A stretch of DNA of 64,000 nt from Stenotrophomonas sp. Iso1 (GTDB lineage Bacteria > Pseudomonadota > Gammaproteobacteria > Xanthomonadales > Xanthomonadaceae): assembly GCF_027497995.1 (NCBI RefSeq), contig NZ_JAODBT010000002.1, positions 853,470 to 917,469 of the forward strand, written 5' to 3'. Made by a program: the position numbers and the translations under genes. Under the pieces are notes generated by a model. The model did no database searches. It saw nothing but the letters and a program-made list of their open reading frames with translations, and was not told the origin of the DNA. Position 1 is the first letter of the stretch. Every line of letters starts with the position of its first letter. Below, in pieces: positions 8,055-17,851 of this stretch.

Positions 8055-9587
8055 TTACTTGAGCAGGCTCAGTACGTTCTGCGGCGACTGGTTGGCCTGG
8101 GCCAGCATGGCGGTGCCGGCCTGCTGCAGGATCTGCGTGCGGGTCAGCTCTGCGGTTTCCTTGGCGTAGTCGGTGTCGCGAATACGGCTGCGAGCGGCAG
8201 ACAGGTTTTCCGAGGAGGTATTGAGGTTGGCGATGGTCGACGTGAAGCGGTTCTGGATGGCACCCAGGTCCGCACGCGCCGAGTTGATCGACTCCAATGC
8301 CGAATCGATGGCGTTGAGCGTGTTGTCGGCAGCATTGGCCGAAAGCACGTCGATGTCCTCAAAGCCGGTTTCAGCGGTGCCTGCGACCCAATTGGTGGTC
8401 GTGGCAGCGGTCAGGCCAGTCTGTTCGGTCAGCGAAGCACTGCCTGCAATGGTGAACTGGCCCGATGCCGACGCCAGCATCAGGTTGCCACCGGCATCCA
8501 GCGATGCAGTCACGCCAGTGTTGTAGCTCTGGTTGTTGACGGCCTTGACCAGGTCAGCAGCACGCTGCGCGCCGCCGCCAGCCGCGGCGAAGTTGATGGT
8601 GGCGGTGCCCTTGGTGCCGGTCAGGGTGAAGTTGCCGGCGGAGAAGTTGGCCGGAACGATGCCGGTGGCAGCCGCAACGGTGACAGCGCCACCAAACTCT
8701 GCAGCATTGGGGCCGGTCGCCGCGATCGTCACGGTGTTTCCGCCGTTGGTGATCACGCCGGTGGTTGTATTCACCTGCAAGCCGGCTGCACCACCCACCG
8801 TGGCGTTGCCGTTGATCGCAGTGGCAATGTTGTTCAACAGCTTGGACTGCGCATCGGCGGCACTGGTGCCGGTGGTGACACCTGGGACGCTGACGGTCGT
8901 GCCATTGATGGTCAGGTCAAAGCCCTGATACGTCAGCGTGGGAGCGGTGCCGGTTGCAGCACCGAAGTCGGCGACATCAATCGTGCCTGCGGTGGCATTC
9001 GGCGTGCCGGCGTTTGCACCACCGGTTGCGGCAGCGCCTGCTGCGGTCGCTGGTGTATCCACGCGATTCCAGTTGCCCAATTCCTTGATGTTGGCGTTGG
9101 CAATCTGGGCGATGTTGATGACCTGGCCCTGGTCGGCGCCGACCTGGAAGGCCTGGTTCTGGAAGCTGCCATCCAGCAACGGGGTACCGTTGAAGTTGGT
9201 CTGCTCGGCCACGCGCTGGATCTCGGCCTTCAGCAGCTGCACTTCGGCATCCAGTGCGGTGCGGTCCGAGGGCGAGTTGGTAGCGTTGCGTGATTGCACC
9301 GCCAGCTCGCGGATACGCTGCAGGTTGTTGCTGATTTCACCCAGCGCGCCTTCGGCGGTCTGCGACAGCGAGATGCCGTCATTGGCATTCCGTGCGGCCT
9401 GATCCATGCCCCGGATCTGCGTGGTGAAACGCTCGGAAATTGCAAGGCCGGCGGCGTCGTCCTTGGCGCTGTTGATACGCAGGCCCGAGGACAGGCGCTG
9501 GATCGAAGTAGCCAGGCTGGAACCGCTGGTGTTCAAGTTGCGCTGAGCGTTCAGCGACATGATGTTGGTGTTGATGATCTGTGCCAT
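8055..9587 (-). CDS. fliC: Flagellin, second copy
   Basis: A 510-residue paralogue of the flagellin at 6291-7763. The first 170 or so residues (MAQIINTNIMSLNAQRNLNT...) and the last 200 or so (from GNFTLTGTKGTATINF to NVLSLLK) are nearly the same in both copies. The central 180-300 region is unrelated or highly diverged and 20 residues longer, so the surface of the filament would differ. GGAGA precedes the ATG. Unlike the first copy it has no recognisable sigma-28 site in the 67 bp after flgL; only a weak -24/-12-like motif is visible. It may be read through from flgKL or use another promoter. Confidence 0.96.
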   Translation of the reverse strand: MAQIINTNIMSLNAQRNLNTSGSSLATSIQRLSSGLRINSAKDDAAGLAISERFTTQIRGMDQAARNANDGISLSQTAEGALGEISNNLQRIRELAVQSRNATNSPSDRTALDAEVQLLKAEIQRVAEQTNFNGTPLLDGSFQNQAFQVGADQGQVINIAQIANANIKELGNWNRVDTPATAAGAAATGGANAGTPNATAGTIDVADFGAATGTAPTLTYQGFDLTINGTTVSVPGVTTGTSAADAQSKLLNNIATAINGNATVGGAAGLQVNTTTGVITNGGNTVTIAATGPNAAEFGGAVTVAAATGIVPANFSAGNFTLTGTKGTATINFAAAGGGAQRAADLVKAVNNQSYNTGVTASLDAGGNLMLASASGQFTIAGSASLTEQTGLTAATTTNWVAGTAETGFEDIDVLSANAADNTLNAIDSALESINSARADLGAIQNRFTSTIANLNTSSENLSAARSRIRDTDYAKETAELTRTQILQQAGTAMLAQANQSPQNVLSLLK

Positions 9588-9629
9588 GGGTACGTCTCCG
9601 TTGTGCTCGGTGCCTTGCGGTGTGGATTG

Positions 9630-9643
9630 GCAGGTGTGCTGCC
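9630..9643 (-). promoter_or_regulatory. Weak sigma-54-like site before the second flagellin gene
   Basis: On the minus strand GG (9643-9642) and GC (9631-9630) are separated by 10 bases (CGGCAG-N5-CTGCC), the invariant sigma-54 spacing. The flanking bases match the consensus poorly. It lies about 43 bases before the start. Confidence 0.3.
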
Positions 9644-9654
9644 GTGGATGTGGA

Positions 9655-10857
9655 TCAGCGGATCATGTTGAACAGCGACATCGACTGCATCTGGCTGAAG
9701 ATGGTCTGTGCCGCTTGCAGCGCCGCGCCTTCGAGCTGGTATTGCCCAATGGCTTCGGCGTAGTTGAGGTCACGCATCTGCGAGAGCGAGCTCTTGAGCG
9801 TGACGGTGTTGGCTTCGCGCAGCGAAGCAGCGTTATCGATTGCGATGAGCTGGGCGCCGCCTGCTGCCCGCGTATCGATCATGGTGTTGGAGGCCTGGCG
9901 AACATCGCGGATGCTGGCCTGCAGTGCGTTCTGCTGGGCTGCACGCGCGGCCGGGGTGGAAGTGTCCATCTGCAGCGTCTGCACCAGTTGATCGATGGTG
10001 CCGAACACGTCGCGTGCACCTGCGGTGCCGACGGTGAATTCGTCGCCGACGGCAGGTGCGCCGTCAATGCGCAGGCGCAGGCCCTCGAAGACGACGTCTT
10101 CGCCGCTGGTGTAGGTTCCAGTGCCAACGACGGCGTTGTTGGCGTCAACGACTTCATAGGTATCTGCCGCGGTGAAGCGCAGGGTGTAGCTGGAGCCGTC
10201 CCAGCCACCGGAGGCGTCGCGGCTGACATCAGTCAGCACCGCCTGGCCGGTGTTGGTGCCCGCAGCGCGCCCGTCCACGGTGCCATCGCCGGTGCGGATG
10301 CGCATGAAGATCTCGCTGCCTGGCAATGCGTCCTTGACGAACGTGCCAGGTGCAACTTCCACCTGACGTTGGGTCTGGTCGCCGCTGTAACTGACCACGC
10401 CATTGCTCAACGAAAATGGCGCGCTGGCGTCGGCTGCGCCGCCGAACAGGTAGCGGCCGGTGCCATCGGTGGTGTTGGCCAGTGCGAGCAGCGAATCCTT
10501 GATGGACTTCAGCTCGCTGGCCACGGTCTTGCGGTCTTCAACCGAAAGCGCCGGATTGTTGGCCTGGACGGTGAGGTCGGACACGCGCGTCAACATCTCG
10601 CCGGCTTGAGCGAGCACGTTTTCCTGCAGGCCAAGACGGTTCTGCACGGTGTTGGCGTTCTTGCCCAACTGCTCCAGTTCGGCCAGTACACGATCCATGC
10701 CCACGGCGGTGCCGGAAGCCACGGGATCGTCCTTTGCGGTGACGATTTTCTTGCCGGTGGCAAGTTGCTGCTCCAGATGCGAGAGCTTGCTTTGCTTGGA
10801 CAGCATCAACGCCACGGACTGGTCGTACATCATGTTGCTGGAAATGCGGTTGTTCAT
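9655..10857 (-). CDS. flgL: Hook-filament junction protein FlgL (HAP3)
   Basis: A 400-residue flagellin-like protein that joins the FlgK ring to the filament. The N-terminal segment MNNRISSNMMYDQSVALML and a helical stretch (LSHLEQQLATGKKIVTAKDDP) match FlgL. The C-terminus (LNYAEAIGQYQLEGAALQAA ... MSLFNMIR) is the conserved export and assembly helix. Its start shares one base with the flgK stop (TGATG), so the two are coupled. It is the last hook-region gene before the flagellins. Confidence 0.95.
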   Translation of the reverse strand: MNNRISSNMMYDQSVALMLSKQSKLSHLEQQLATGKKIVTAKDDPVASGTAVGMDRVLAELEQLGKNANTVQNRLGLQENVLAQAGEMLTRVSDLTVQANNPALSVEDRKTVASELKSIKDSLLALANTTDGTGRYLFGGAADASAPFSLSNGVVSYSGDQTQRQVEVAPGTFVKDALPGSEIFMRIRTGDGTVDGRAAGTNTGQAVLTDVSRDASGGWDGSSYTLRFTAADTYEVVDANNAVVGTGTYTSGEDVVFEGLRLRIDGAPAVGDEFTVGTAGARDVFGTIDQLVQTLQMDTSTPAARAAQQNALQASIRDVRQASNTMIDTRAAGGAQLIAIDNAASLREANTVTLKSSLSQMRDLNYAEAIGQYQLEGAALQAAQTIFSQMQSMSLFNMIR

Positions 10858-12734
10858 CAGCCCACCGCCCTGAGGATTGTCTGGAACATGGTGTCGGCAG
10901 TGGAGATCAGCTGCGAGGCGGCCTGATAGGCCTGCTGCAGGCGAAGCATGTCCGCTGCCTCTTCGTCGAGATTGACGCCGGAGATTGAATCGCGCGTTGC
11001 CTTGGCGTTGTCATTGATCACTTGCTGCGCCTGCAGCGAGTAGTCCGCCGCGCGGGCGGCCGAACCGACCTGCGTGGTCAACCCGCCCAGCGCGCCGTTG
11101 AGTGTCACCGTGCCGTTGTTGAAGGCTTTTGCATCTTCCACACCGGCCAGTCGCGATGCGTTGCCGTTGTCGCTCGACCCGGCAGCCGTCTTGCCGACGG
11201 TGAAACTGTCGCCAGCAGCGGGTTTGCCATCGAGCACCATGCTCCAGCCATTGGCACTGATGGTTTGCCCGGGTGTGTAAGGGAACGGGCCAGCGCCATC
11301 AATGGTGTATTGGTCGGCGTCGATGAACGCGATGTTGGCCGGGTTCAACAGGGCAGGGTTGTTCGCATCAAGCACGTCAACCTTGCCGAGCACGCCTGTA
11401 CCGGTGTTGCCGACGTTCGAGGACGCCTTCACCGGGTTGGCTGCGGCGATCCGCGACGGATCGGTGATGGCTACCGACAGACCACTGGTGGCGCCAGCTG
11501 TGGGTTGCAGCAGGAAGCGGTCATTGGCTGCGGGCGTACCGCCGACAACGAAACTCACGCCATTGACCATGAAGGGATCAGCAGCGGTGCCGGTGCCGGC
11601 CATCGGTACTGGGGCACCGGTATCGGCGCGGTTGGCTTCCCAACTGGTGCCGTTGAACTTCAGCAGCAAGTTCTGCCCATCGAGCGCTGCTGTGTCGCCG
11701 TAGCTCGCGGTGAGCGTGGCGCTGCCGGTATTGCCACTGTTGGCAGAGATTTTGGGCGGCGAGAGGTTGAAGAAGTCCGTCCCCATCTCGCCATACATGT
11801 CCATGCCTTCGGTGTGGGCCTGGTTGAACGACAGCGCCATGCCTACTGTGATGCGGCCAAGTTCGGCCTGTGCCGGCGTCAGCACCGTGTCGCGGAATTC
11901 CATCAGGCCGCCGATCTGGCCGCCCATGGCATTGCTGTCCAGCGTGACTGTCATGCCTTGTGTCTTGATCGCCAACTGCAGGCGCTCGGGGCGATAGGGA
12001 TCGGTGGCGGTGGTGATCTGTGAGGCCGTGGTGCCAATTACCAAGGCGTGGCCACCAGCCGAGTAGACGTTCATCACCCCGCCGTCCTGAATCACTGCGG
12101 TGCCGCCAGTGAAGCCGACCAGTTGCGAGATCAATTGATCGCGGCGATCCAGTAGATCCGGCGCGGCCGCTGCAGCATTGCTGCCGATGGCGCCGTTGAG
12201 CTGGGCGATTTCCGTAGCCAGCCGGTTGACCTCGGTGGCGCCGGCGATCAGCCCGTTGTTGACCTCGCTGTTCAGCGAATCCAGGCTGGAATTAAGCTGC
12301 TTGAAGCGATTGACCAAGGTCGTCGCATTGTCGAGGACGTTGCGGCGATCGGCGGTAGCCGACGCATTGGACGACAGGCTGTTGATCGAATCAAAGAAGT
12401 TTGACCACACACCGGTAACGCCCGTGGCCGAATCGGAGAACAGCGCATCCACGCGATCCGCCATGCCGGACAGCTGCTGTAGCCGCGCCAGCTCACCATT
12501 GCTGTCGAGCAGACGCGAGATGGCCAACTGGTCGGCAACGCGACGGATGTCGGTGATCTTGGTGCCGTTGCCGACGTCGCCATAGCCGACATCGGTGGGA
12601 TTGCGCGTGGCGAAATCTACCTTCTGTCGGCTGTAGCCGTCGGTCTTGATGTTGGCCACGTTGTGGCTGACGGTCGCCAATGCACGCTGGAAAGCGAGCA
12701 GGGCACTGGTACCGGTGGAAAGAACATTGGACAT
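10857..12734 (-). CDS. flgK: Hook-filament junction protein FlgK (HAP1)
   Basis: A 625-residue junction protein. The N-terminus MSNVLSTGTSALLAFQRAL ... TVSHNVANIKTDGYSRQ holds the rod/hook-family motif (SHNVANxxTxGYSRQ). The C-terminus (ISGVNLDEEAADMLRLQQAY) carries the flg_bbr_C signature. The large middle has several repeated beta domains, usual for 600-residue FlgK proteins of xanthomonads. It lies 11 bp after flgJ and overlaps flgL by one base, in the flgGHIJKL operon. Confidence 0.95.
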   Translation of the reverse strand: MSNVLSTGTSALLAFQRALATVSHNVANIKTDGYSRQKVDFATRNPTDVGYGDVGNGTKITDIRRVADQLAISRLLDSNGELARLQQLSGMADRVDALFSDSATGVTGVWSNFFDSINSLSSNASATADRRNVLDNATTLVNRFKQLNSSLDSLNSEVNNGLIAGATEVNRLATEIAQLNGAIGSNAAAAAPDLLDRRDQLISQLVGFTGGTAVIQDGGVMNVYSAGGHALVIGTTASQITTATDPYRPERLQLAIKTQGMTVTLDSNAMGGQIGGLMEFRDTVLTPAQAELGRITVGMALSFNQAHTEGMDMYGEMGTDFFNLSPPKISANSGNTGSATLTASYGDTAALDGQNLLLKFNGTSWEANRADTGAPVPMAGTGTAADPFMVNGVSFVVGGTPAANDRFLLQPTAGATSGLSVAITDPSRIAAANPVKASSNVGNTGTGVLGKVDVLDANNPALLNPANIAFIDADQYTIDGAGPFPYTPGQTISANGWSMVLDGKPAAGDSFTVGKTAAGSSDNGNASRLAGVEDAKAFNNGTVTLNGALGGLTTQVGSAARAADYSLQAQQVINDNAKATRDSISGVNLDEEAADMLRLQQAYQAASQLISTADTMFQTILRAVG

Positions 12735-12745
12735 GGACGTCTATC

Positions 12746-13936
12746 TCAACGACGGGTGATGCCGGTCAAACCGGCGGTGCTGGCAAAGCTCTGGCCCATG
12801 CGGACGCCTGCATCGCTGATGGCAGCGACGGCACGTCCGATGGTGGGGCCGGCGGCAATGGCGGCGATCTTGGCGGCGTAGGCTGGGTCGGTGGCGTAGC
12901 CGGCGCGCTGCAGGCCCTGTGCGAAACCGCGCACATCGGTACCGGCCTTGAGTGCTGCCTGGTAGCGCGGACTGTTCTTCAGCATGCGCACGTAGTCACC
13001 AAAGCTCTCGCCGACTGATCCATAGGCACGGAAGCTGGCGGTTTCGTTGCGACGCTGGCCGTTGACGTACTCGTGAGTGCCGGTGGTGGCGCGCTCGCCG
13101 CTCCAGCCGGTGGCCTTGATACCAAACAGGTTGTGGCTGCTGTCGCCGTTTTCGCGGCGGATGTGGCGCTTGCCCCAGCCGGTTTCCAATGCGGCCTGCG
13201 CGACCAGTGCGCGCGGGTCTACGCCCAGCTCACGCCCAGCGCGTTCGGCATGCGGCCAGATGCTGGCGACAAAGCCTTCCGGTGTGTGTGTGCCCAGTTG
13301 GTTCGCAGCCAGGTTGGCGGTAGTCGTGTCCACCGCATCGCCACGCTCGGCGGCGGTGACCTTGCTCCAGCTGTCACTGCGCATTGTCCAGTCCGGCGCA
13401 GCGAGGGCGTCGGCCGGTTGATAGGGATTGTGGCTGCCAAGGGCTGCGTGCAGGTCACTGGTGTCGCGGCCGGCGATCAAATCCAGCGCCTGTGCCTGCG
13501 GCGTCATGTAGGCGGCACGCTCGCTCGCGCCCAGGACGTCGAGAGGATCTACATCTGCCGGCGATTCGGTCTGCAACGGCAGCGCCGCCGGTGCCGGGGC
13601 GCCGAGCTGGTAAGCGCGTGCGGCGGCAGCCGGGCTGATGGTGCCGTCCAGTGGCGGCGTGTTGGCGGCATCACCGCCGCCGAGCTGGCGGGCGATCATT
13701 GCCGACAGGCCAAGGCCACGGCCGCGCGTCATCGACTCCGCCATGCGCTGGTCGTACATCTCGCGGAACATCTTGTTCTCGCCGGGAAACAACGAGTCGC
13801 CGAAGCTGGCTTCACGCATGCTTTTGATCAGCATCTGTGCAAACTGACCTTCGAGCTGGCGTGCGACCTTGTCGATCTTCGCCGGGTCGTTGGCGAGGGT
13901 CGGGTTCAGTTCCAGTGGCGAGCCGCTGATACGCAT
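12746..13936 (-). CDS. flgJ: Flagellar rod-cap and peptidoglycan hydrolase FlgJ
   Basis: A bifunctional protein of 396 residues. The N-terminal rod-binding part contains KVARQLEGQFAQMLIKSMREA and MFREMYDQRMAESM. The C-terminal glucosaminidase (muramidase) domain contains ALVAQAALETGWGKRHIR and NLFGIKA, with E in ALETGWG as the expected catalytic residue. It caps the growing rod and opens the peptidoglycan in the periplasm. I start at MRISGSPLEL (13936), one base after the flgI stop; a frame five residues longer overlaps flgI. The linker between the domains (roughly residues 95-230) is long and low in complexity. Confidence 0.94.
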   Translation of the reverse strand: MRISGSPLELNPTLANDPAKIDKVARQLEGQFAQMLIKSMREASFGDSLFPGENKMFREMYDQRMAESMTRGRGLGLSAMIARQLGGGDAANTPPLDGTISPAAAARAYQLGAPAPAALPLQTESPADVDPLDVLGASERAAYMTPQAQALDLIAGRDTSDLHAALGSHNPYQPADALAAPDWTMRSDSWSKVTAAERGDAVDTTTANLAANQLGTHTPEGFVASIWPHAERAGRELGVDPRALVAQAALETGWGKRHIRRENGDSSHNLFGIKATGWSGERATTGTHEYVNGQRRNETASFRAYGSVGESFGDYVRMLKNSPRYQAALKAGTDVRGFAQGLQRAGYATDPAYAAKIAAIAAGPTIGRAVAAISDAGVRMGQSFASTAGLTGITRR

Positions 13937-13937
13937 G

Positions 13938-15056
13938 TCAGATGACCTCAAGCTCGGCGCTCAGCGCGCCCGCCTGTTTCAGTGCTTCCAGGATGGCGAT
14001 CAGGTCGCCCGGCGCAGCGCCGACTTCATTTACCGCACGCACGATTTCATCCAGCGTCGCACCGCCGTCGAAGCGGAACATGCGGCTGCCTTCGTTGCTG
14101 GCAGTAATGGTGGATTGCGGTGTGGCGACGGTCTGCCCGCCCGCGAAGGCATTGGGCTGGCTGACCTGCGTCGACTCACTGACGGTCACCGTCAACGAGC
14201 CGTGCGCGATTGCCGCAGGGCTGACACGCACCTGCGAACCAATCACCACGGTACCGGTACGCGAGTTGACCACCACGCGAGCCGGTGCGGTGCCCGGCGA
14301 CAGCTCCACGTTCTCGATGCGGGCCAGCATGCCGATACGCGCTCCCGCGTCGGTCGGGGCCTGTACGGCAACGGTGACGCCATCCACCGCACGAGCGGCA
14401 CCCTCGCCGAAGGTGGCGTTCAATGCATTGACCATGCGCGAGACGGTGGTGAAGTCGTTCTGGTGAAGGTTCAGGGTGATCTCGCCGCTGGCGCCGAACA
14501 CATCCGGCAGGGCGCGTTCCACCGTGGCACCGTTGGGGATGCGGCCAACGCTGGGAATGTTGACCGACATGCGCGAGCCATCTTTGCCTTGCGCGCCGAA
14601 GCCACCGACGATCAGGTTGCCTTGCGCAATGGCATACACCTGTCCATCGGCCCCCTTCAGCGGAGCCATCAGCAACGAGCCACCACGAAGCGACACCGCA
14701 TTGCCAATCGAGGAGACCGTGATGTCGATCGGCTGACCGGGTTTGGCAAAGGGCGGAAGCTCGGCGTGAATGGCAACAGCCGCCACATTTTTCAGCTGCG
14801 GGTTGACGTTGCTGGGCACGTTGACGCCCAGTTCGCCGAGCAGATTCTTCAAACTCTGCACGGTGAATGGCGCCTGGCTGGTGCGGTCACCGCTGCCATC
14901 CAGGCCAACCACCAGGCCGTAACCGACCAGTGCGTTTCCACGCACGCCGCCAACCTGTGCCAGGTCCTTTATGCGCTCGGCGTGAGCGGGCATGGCGCAG
15001 GCCAATGCCAGTGCGACGACTGCGTAGCGAAGTAAGGAGAAAGTACGCATGGTCAT
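13938..15056 (-). CDS. flgI: Flagellar P-ring protein FlgI
   Basis: A 372-residue periplasmic protein with a Sec signal peptide ([19 protein letters not shown], cleavage after about residue 26). The mature part starts [20 protein letters not shown], the conserved FlgI opening, and contains [20 protein letters not shown]. It polymerises into the P ring around the rod in the peptidoglycan layer. It starts 2 bases after the flgH stop. An internal ATG at codon 3 is an equally possible start. Confidence 0.96.
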   Translation of the reverse strand: MTMRTFSLLRYAVVALALACAMPAHAERIKDLAQVGGVRGNALVGYGLVVGLDGSGDRTSQAPFTVQSLKNLLGELGVNVPSNVNPQLKNVAAVAIHAELPPFAKPGQPIDITVSSIGNAVSLRGGSLLMAPLKGADGQVYAIAQGNLIVGGFGAQGKDGSRMSVNIPSVGRIPNGATVERALPDVFGASGEITLNLHQNDFTTVSRMVNALNATFGEGAARAVDGVTVAVQAPTDAGARIGMLARIENVELSPGTAPARVVVNSRTGTVVIGSQVRVSPAAIAHGSLTVTVSESTQVSQPNAFAGGQTVATPQSTITASNEGSRMFRFDGGATLDEIVRAVNEVGAAPGDLIAILEALKQAGALSAELEVI

Positions 15057-15058
15057 GC

Positions 15059-15748
15059 TCAGAATGGCGCCAGCGCCGACGTGAAGAAGCGGCCCAGCCA
15101 GCCCATCGCGTTGGACTGCGCCATCGCACCGCGGCCGCCGTAGGCGATGCGTGCGTCAGCGACCTTGCTGGAAGAAATGGTGTTGTCCGGCGCGATGTCA
15201 GCGGCGCGGACAACGCCCTGGATCTGCACCAACTCATCGCCCTGGTTGAGCCGCAGGTTCTTCTGTCCCTGCACGACCAGGTTGCCGTTGGGCAGGCGCT
15301 GAATCACGGTGACGGTCACGCTGCCTTGCAAGCGATTGCTCTGCGCACTGTTGCCCTTGCCGGCGAAATCACGTTCACCGCCTGCAGACGCACCCAAGAT
15401 GTCTTTTCCACCCAGCGTTACCGGCGCACCGAACAAGGTCGGTGTGCCGATGTCGATGTTCGACTCCTTGCTGATCGCGGTGCTGGCCGTGGTAGTGGCC
15501 GTGGTGTTTTCGATCAGCGTGATCGTCAGCAGATCGCCGACGTCACGCGCGCGACGGTCGCCATAAAGGTTCAGCCCCGGACCAGCAGCGTAAATGGCGC
15601 CCGCCGTCGGTGCGGCCGATGGCGCAATGATGGGCTGGATGGGAGCCATCGCCGGATACGGACGGACATCGCCGGCCAACACGCACCCACCTAACAGGGC
15701 GACGGCGATGGCGGCGGAAAGATGACGCAGTAGCGTGGTGCAGCTCAT
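15059..15748 (-). CDS. flgH: Flagellar L-ring lipoprotein FlgH
   Basis: A 229-residue outer-membrane lipoprotein. The signal peptide [22 protein letters not shown] ends in the lipobox LLGGC, so Cys22 would be acylated. The conserved FlgH core is present ([59 protein letters not shown]). AGGA precedes the chosen ATG at 15748; the longer frame adds 26 residues ahead of the signal peptide and is rejected. It sits 19 bp after flgG. Confidence 0.95.
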   Translation of the reverse strand: MSCTTLLRHLSAAIAVALLGGCVLAGDVRPYPAMAPIQPIIAPSAAPTAGAIYAAGPGLNLYGDRRARDVGDLLTITLIENTTATTTASTAISKESNIDIGTPTLFGAPVTLGGKDILGASAGGERDFAGKGNSAQSNRLQGSVTVTVIQRLPNGNLVVQGQKNLRLNQGDELVQIQGVVRAADIAPDNTISSSKVADARIAYGGRGAMAQSNAMGWLGRFFTSALAPF

Positions 15749-15767
15749 GGCGGATTTCCTGGGCAAC

Positions 15768-16553
15768 TCAGACGTTGTTGTTGAGGTAGCCGAGCATCGA
15801 ATCGGTGGTGGAGATGGCTTTTGCATTCATCTCGTAAGCGCGCTGGGTTTCGATCATCGACACCAGCTCTTCCACCACGTTGACGTTGCTGCCTTCCAGT
15901 GCTCCCTGCACGACGGTGCCCAGACCATTGAGGCCTGGCGTGCCGTTCTGTGCGGGACCGGAAGCGGTGGTCTCCAAAAACAGGTTTTCACCCTTGGCCT
16001 GCAGGCCCGCCGGGTTGATGAAGTCGGTAAGCGTCAACGAACCGATTTCCACCGAAGCCGCTTCGCCAGACATCTTCACGCTGATGGTGCCGTCGGTGCC
16101 GATGGTCATCGACTGCGCCCCTTCGGGCACCTGGATACCGGGCTGCACTGGGTAGCCGCTGTTGGTGACGACTTCACCCTGCGCATTGATCTGGAAGCTG
16201 CCGTCGCGCGTATAGGCCGAGGTGCCGTCCGGCATCATCACCTCAAAGAATCCGCGACCATTGACCATGACATCGAGCGCGCGACCGGTTTGCTGCTGGC
16301 TGCCTTGTTCAAAATGCTTGGACGTAGCAACCACGCGTACGCCGGTACCGAGCTGCAGACCTGTAGGCAGCTGCGTCTGTGCCGATGAAGAACCGCCCGG
16401 CTGACGCACCTGCTGATAGAGCAGGTCTTCAAAGCTGGCGCGGTCACGCTTGAATCCGGTGGTATTGGTGTTGGCCAGATTGTTGGAGACAACGGCCATG
16501 CGCGTCTGTTGCGCATCCAAGCCGGTCTTGGCGACCCACAATGCCTGATTCAT
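15768..16553 (-). CDS. flgG: Distal rod protein FlgG
   Basis: A 261-residue rod protein. The N-terminus [20 protein letters not shown] leads to the motif [22 protein letters not shown]. The C-terminus ([22 protein letters not shown]) is the flg_bbr_C domain. It forms the distal rod that crosses the L/P rings. It is the first gene after a 391-bp gap that contains a consensus-like -24/-12 site, so it likely heads the flgGHIJKL transcript. Confidence 0.96.
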   Translation of the reverse strand: MNQALWVAKTGLDAQQTRMAVVSNNLANTNTTGFKRDRASFEDLLYQQVRQPGGSSSAQTQLPTGLQLGTGVRVVATSKHFEQGSQQQTGRALDVMVNGRGFFEVMMPDGTSAYTRDGSFQINAQGEVVTNSGYPVQPGIQVPEGAQSMTIGTDGTISVKMSGEAASVEIGSLTLTDFINPAGLQAKGENLFLETTASGPAQNGTPGLNGLGTVVQGALEGSNVNVVEELVSMIETQRAYEMNAKAISTTDSMLGYLNNNV

Positions 16554-16944
16554 GGAGCGGTTCCTCTGCTGCTGATGCCGGCCACGATGGCCCTTGCTGC
16601 AGTCAATGCATGGCGCGTGCCAGAAACGGTGTCGGGATGCTGGCGCACGGAAACGGCTGCAAGCCGTGAAGCGAAAGGTGGCTTCGAAGGCCCTTCTCCC
16701 GTTTGCCGGAGCGGGGTTGGGCTGAGGCCGCTTTCAGTAGCGAAATAGGGGCTGCCTCAGGACCAAAACAGCCCTCATTCAACCAATGGGGGCACCTTGA
16801 TCCGCGTCCCGGTCACGCACAGCGTGCGTGGCGTTTCAGTCATGCACGAGCCGATGGCTCGCAAGTCGCTTGCCGTCGCCCCGTAAGGGGGACAAGGGAG
16901 TCGTTCCAGTGCTTGTCGCGCCTACCGTTCCTGCAGCTTCGACG
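16554..16944. other. Intergenic region between flgF and flgG
   Basis: This 391-bp gap holds a sigma-54 site near its flgG end and a Xanthomonadaceae-type intergenic repeat around 16688-16735 (CCTTCTCCCGTTTGCCGGAG with a GGGTTGGGCTGAGG tail). The rest, about 16745-16940, shows no convincing gene on either strand. Confidence 0.6.
16608..16622 (-). promoter_or_regulatory. Sigma-54 promoter of flgGHIJKL
   Basis: Minus-strand TGGCAC (16622-16617), N5, ATGC (16611-16608). GG and GC are 10 bases apart, the -24 element is perfect, and the -12 differs at one base. The 11-base block around it (GGCGCGTGCCA on the plus strand) is identical to the flgB promoter at 20655-20669. It is 55 bases upstream of flgG. 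Confidence 0.75.
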
Positions 16945-17694
16945 TCAGCCGTTCAATCGCAACAGGCTGTTCGCACTGCGTGCATTCTCATCGCCGTGCT
17001 TGATGACCTTCACCTGCATTTCAAACTGACGTTGCAGCTGAATCATCTGCACCAGCGCGCCGGCCGCGTCGACATTACTGGATTCCAGCATGCCGCTGTC
17101 CAGTGCCTTGCCCTGGCGTTGCGCGAAGGGCTGTTCTGGGTTGGTGTTGCGCATCAAGCCATCCAGCCGCCGCGTCAATTGATCGTCGGCGGCGTCTACC
17201 ACCCGTAGGCGGCCAATCATCGCCATCGTCTGCGGGCCTTCACCCAGCGGAATGATCGACAGCGTGCCGTCGTGACCAATCTCGATGGCCTGATGTGGCG
17301 GGACCGCGACCGGGTTGCCGTTGTCATCGAGTACGGCGTTGCCTTCTGCGGTGACCAACTGGCCGTTGGGCGTCAACGACAATGCGCCACCACGCGTATA
17401 GGCCTCACTGCCATCACCGGACTGTACTGCCAGCCAGCTACCCGGCTGCAACGAGAGATCCAGCGCATTGCCGGTGATCTGCTGCGCACCAACGCGGCGG
17501 TTGAAACCGGCATCTACATGCAAAGCATCCACGCGCGACGGAAAGCCCGGCCCCTGGATGCGGAACGCCTCGGTGTTGGCCAGCGCTTCTTTGAAGCCCG
17601 GCGTATCCGAGTTGGCCAGGTTGTGCGACACGGTGGCCTGCGCCTGCAGTGAAGCGCGGGCGCCGGTCATGGCGACGTAGAGGGCTTTGTCCAT
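16945..17694 (-). CDS. flgF: Proximal rod protein FlgF
   Basis: A 249-residue rod protein. MDKALYVAMTGARASLQAQ is the standard FlgF opening and is followed by SHNLANSDTPGFKEA. The C-terminus (LESSNVDAAGALVQMIQLQR) is the conserved flg_bbr_C helix. It forms part of the proximal rod in the periplasm. It is 157 bp below flgE and 391 bp above flgG, so it may be the last gene of the flgBCDEF transcript. Confidence 0.95.
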   Translation of the reverse strand: MDKALYVAMTGARASLQAQATVSHNLANSDTPGFKEALANTEAFRIQGPGFPSRVDALHVDAGFNRRVGAQQITGNALDLSLQPGSWLAVQSGDGSEAYTRGGALSLTPNGQLVTAEGNAVLDDNGNPVAVPPHQAIEIGHDGTLSIIPLGEGPQTMAMIGRLRVVDAADDQLTRRLDGLMRNTNPEQPFAQRQGKALDSGMLESSNVDAAGALVQMIQLQRQFEMQVKVIKHGDENARSANSLLRLNG

Positions 17695-17851
17695 AAGGCG
17701 GGGATCATGTGACCGGGAAAGGGAAACGAGGATTCAGGTGTGCGGTGGCAGCGATGAAGGGCAGTGAACGGAAGATCGGAACGCAGGACGTCACCAATCA
17801 CTTGAAGTGCCTGGTTACCTGTTCCCTGCGCTTCATCGCGGGTTTCTCGCG

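Noticed and set aside
6243..9293. Long plus-strand frames opposite both flagellin genes
   Set aside because: They are Gly/Cys-rich mirror frames of the minus-strand flagellins, a common artefact of GC-rich codon usage; the flagellin reading is unambiguous.
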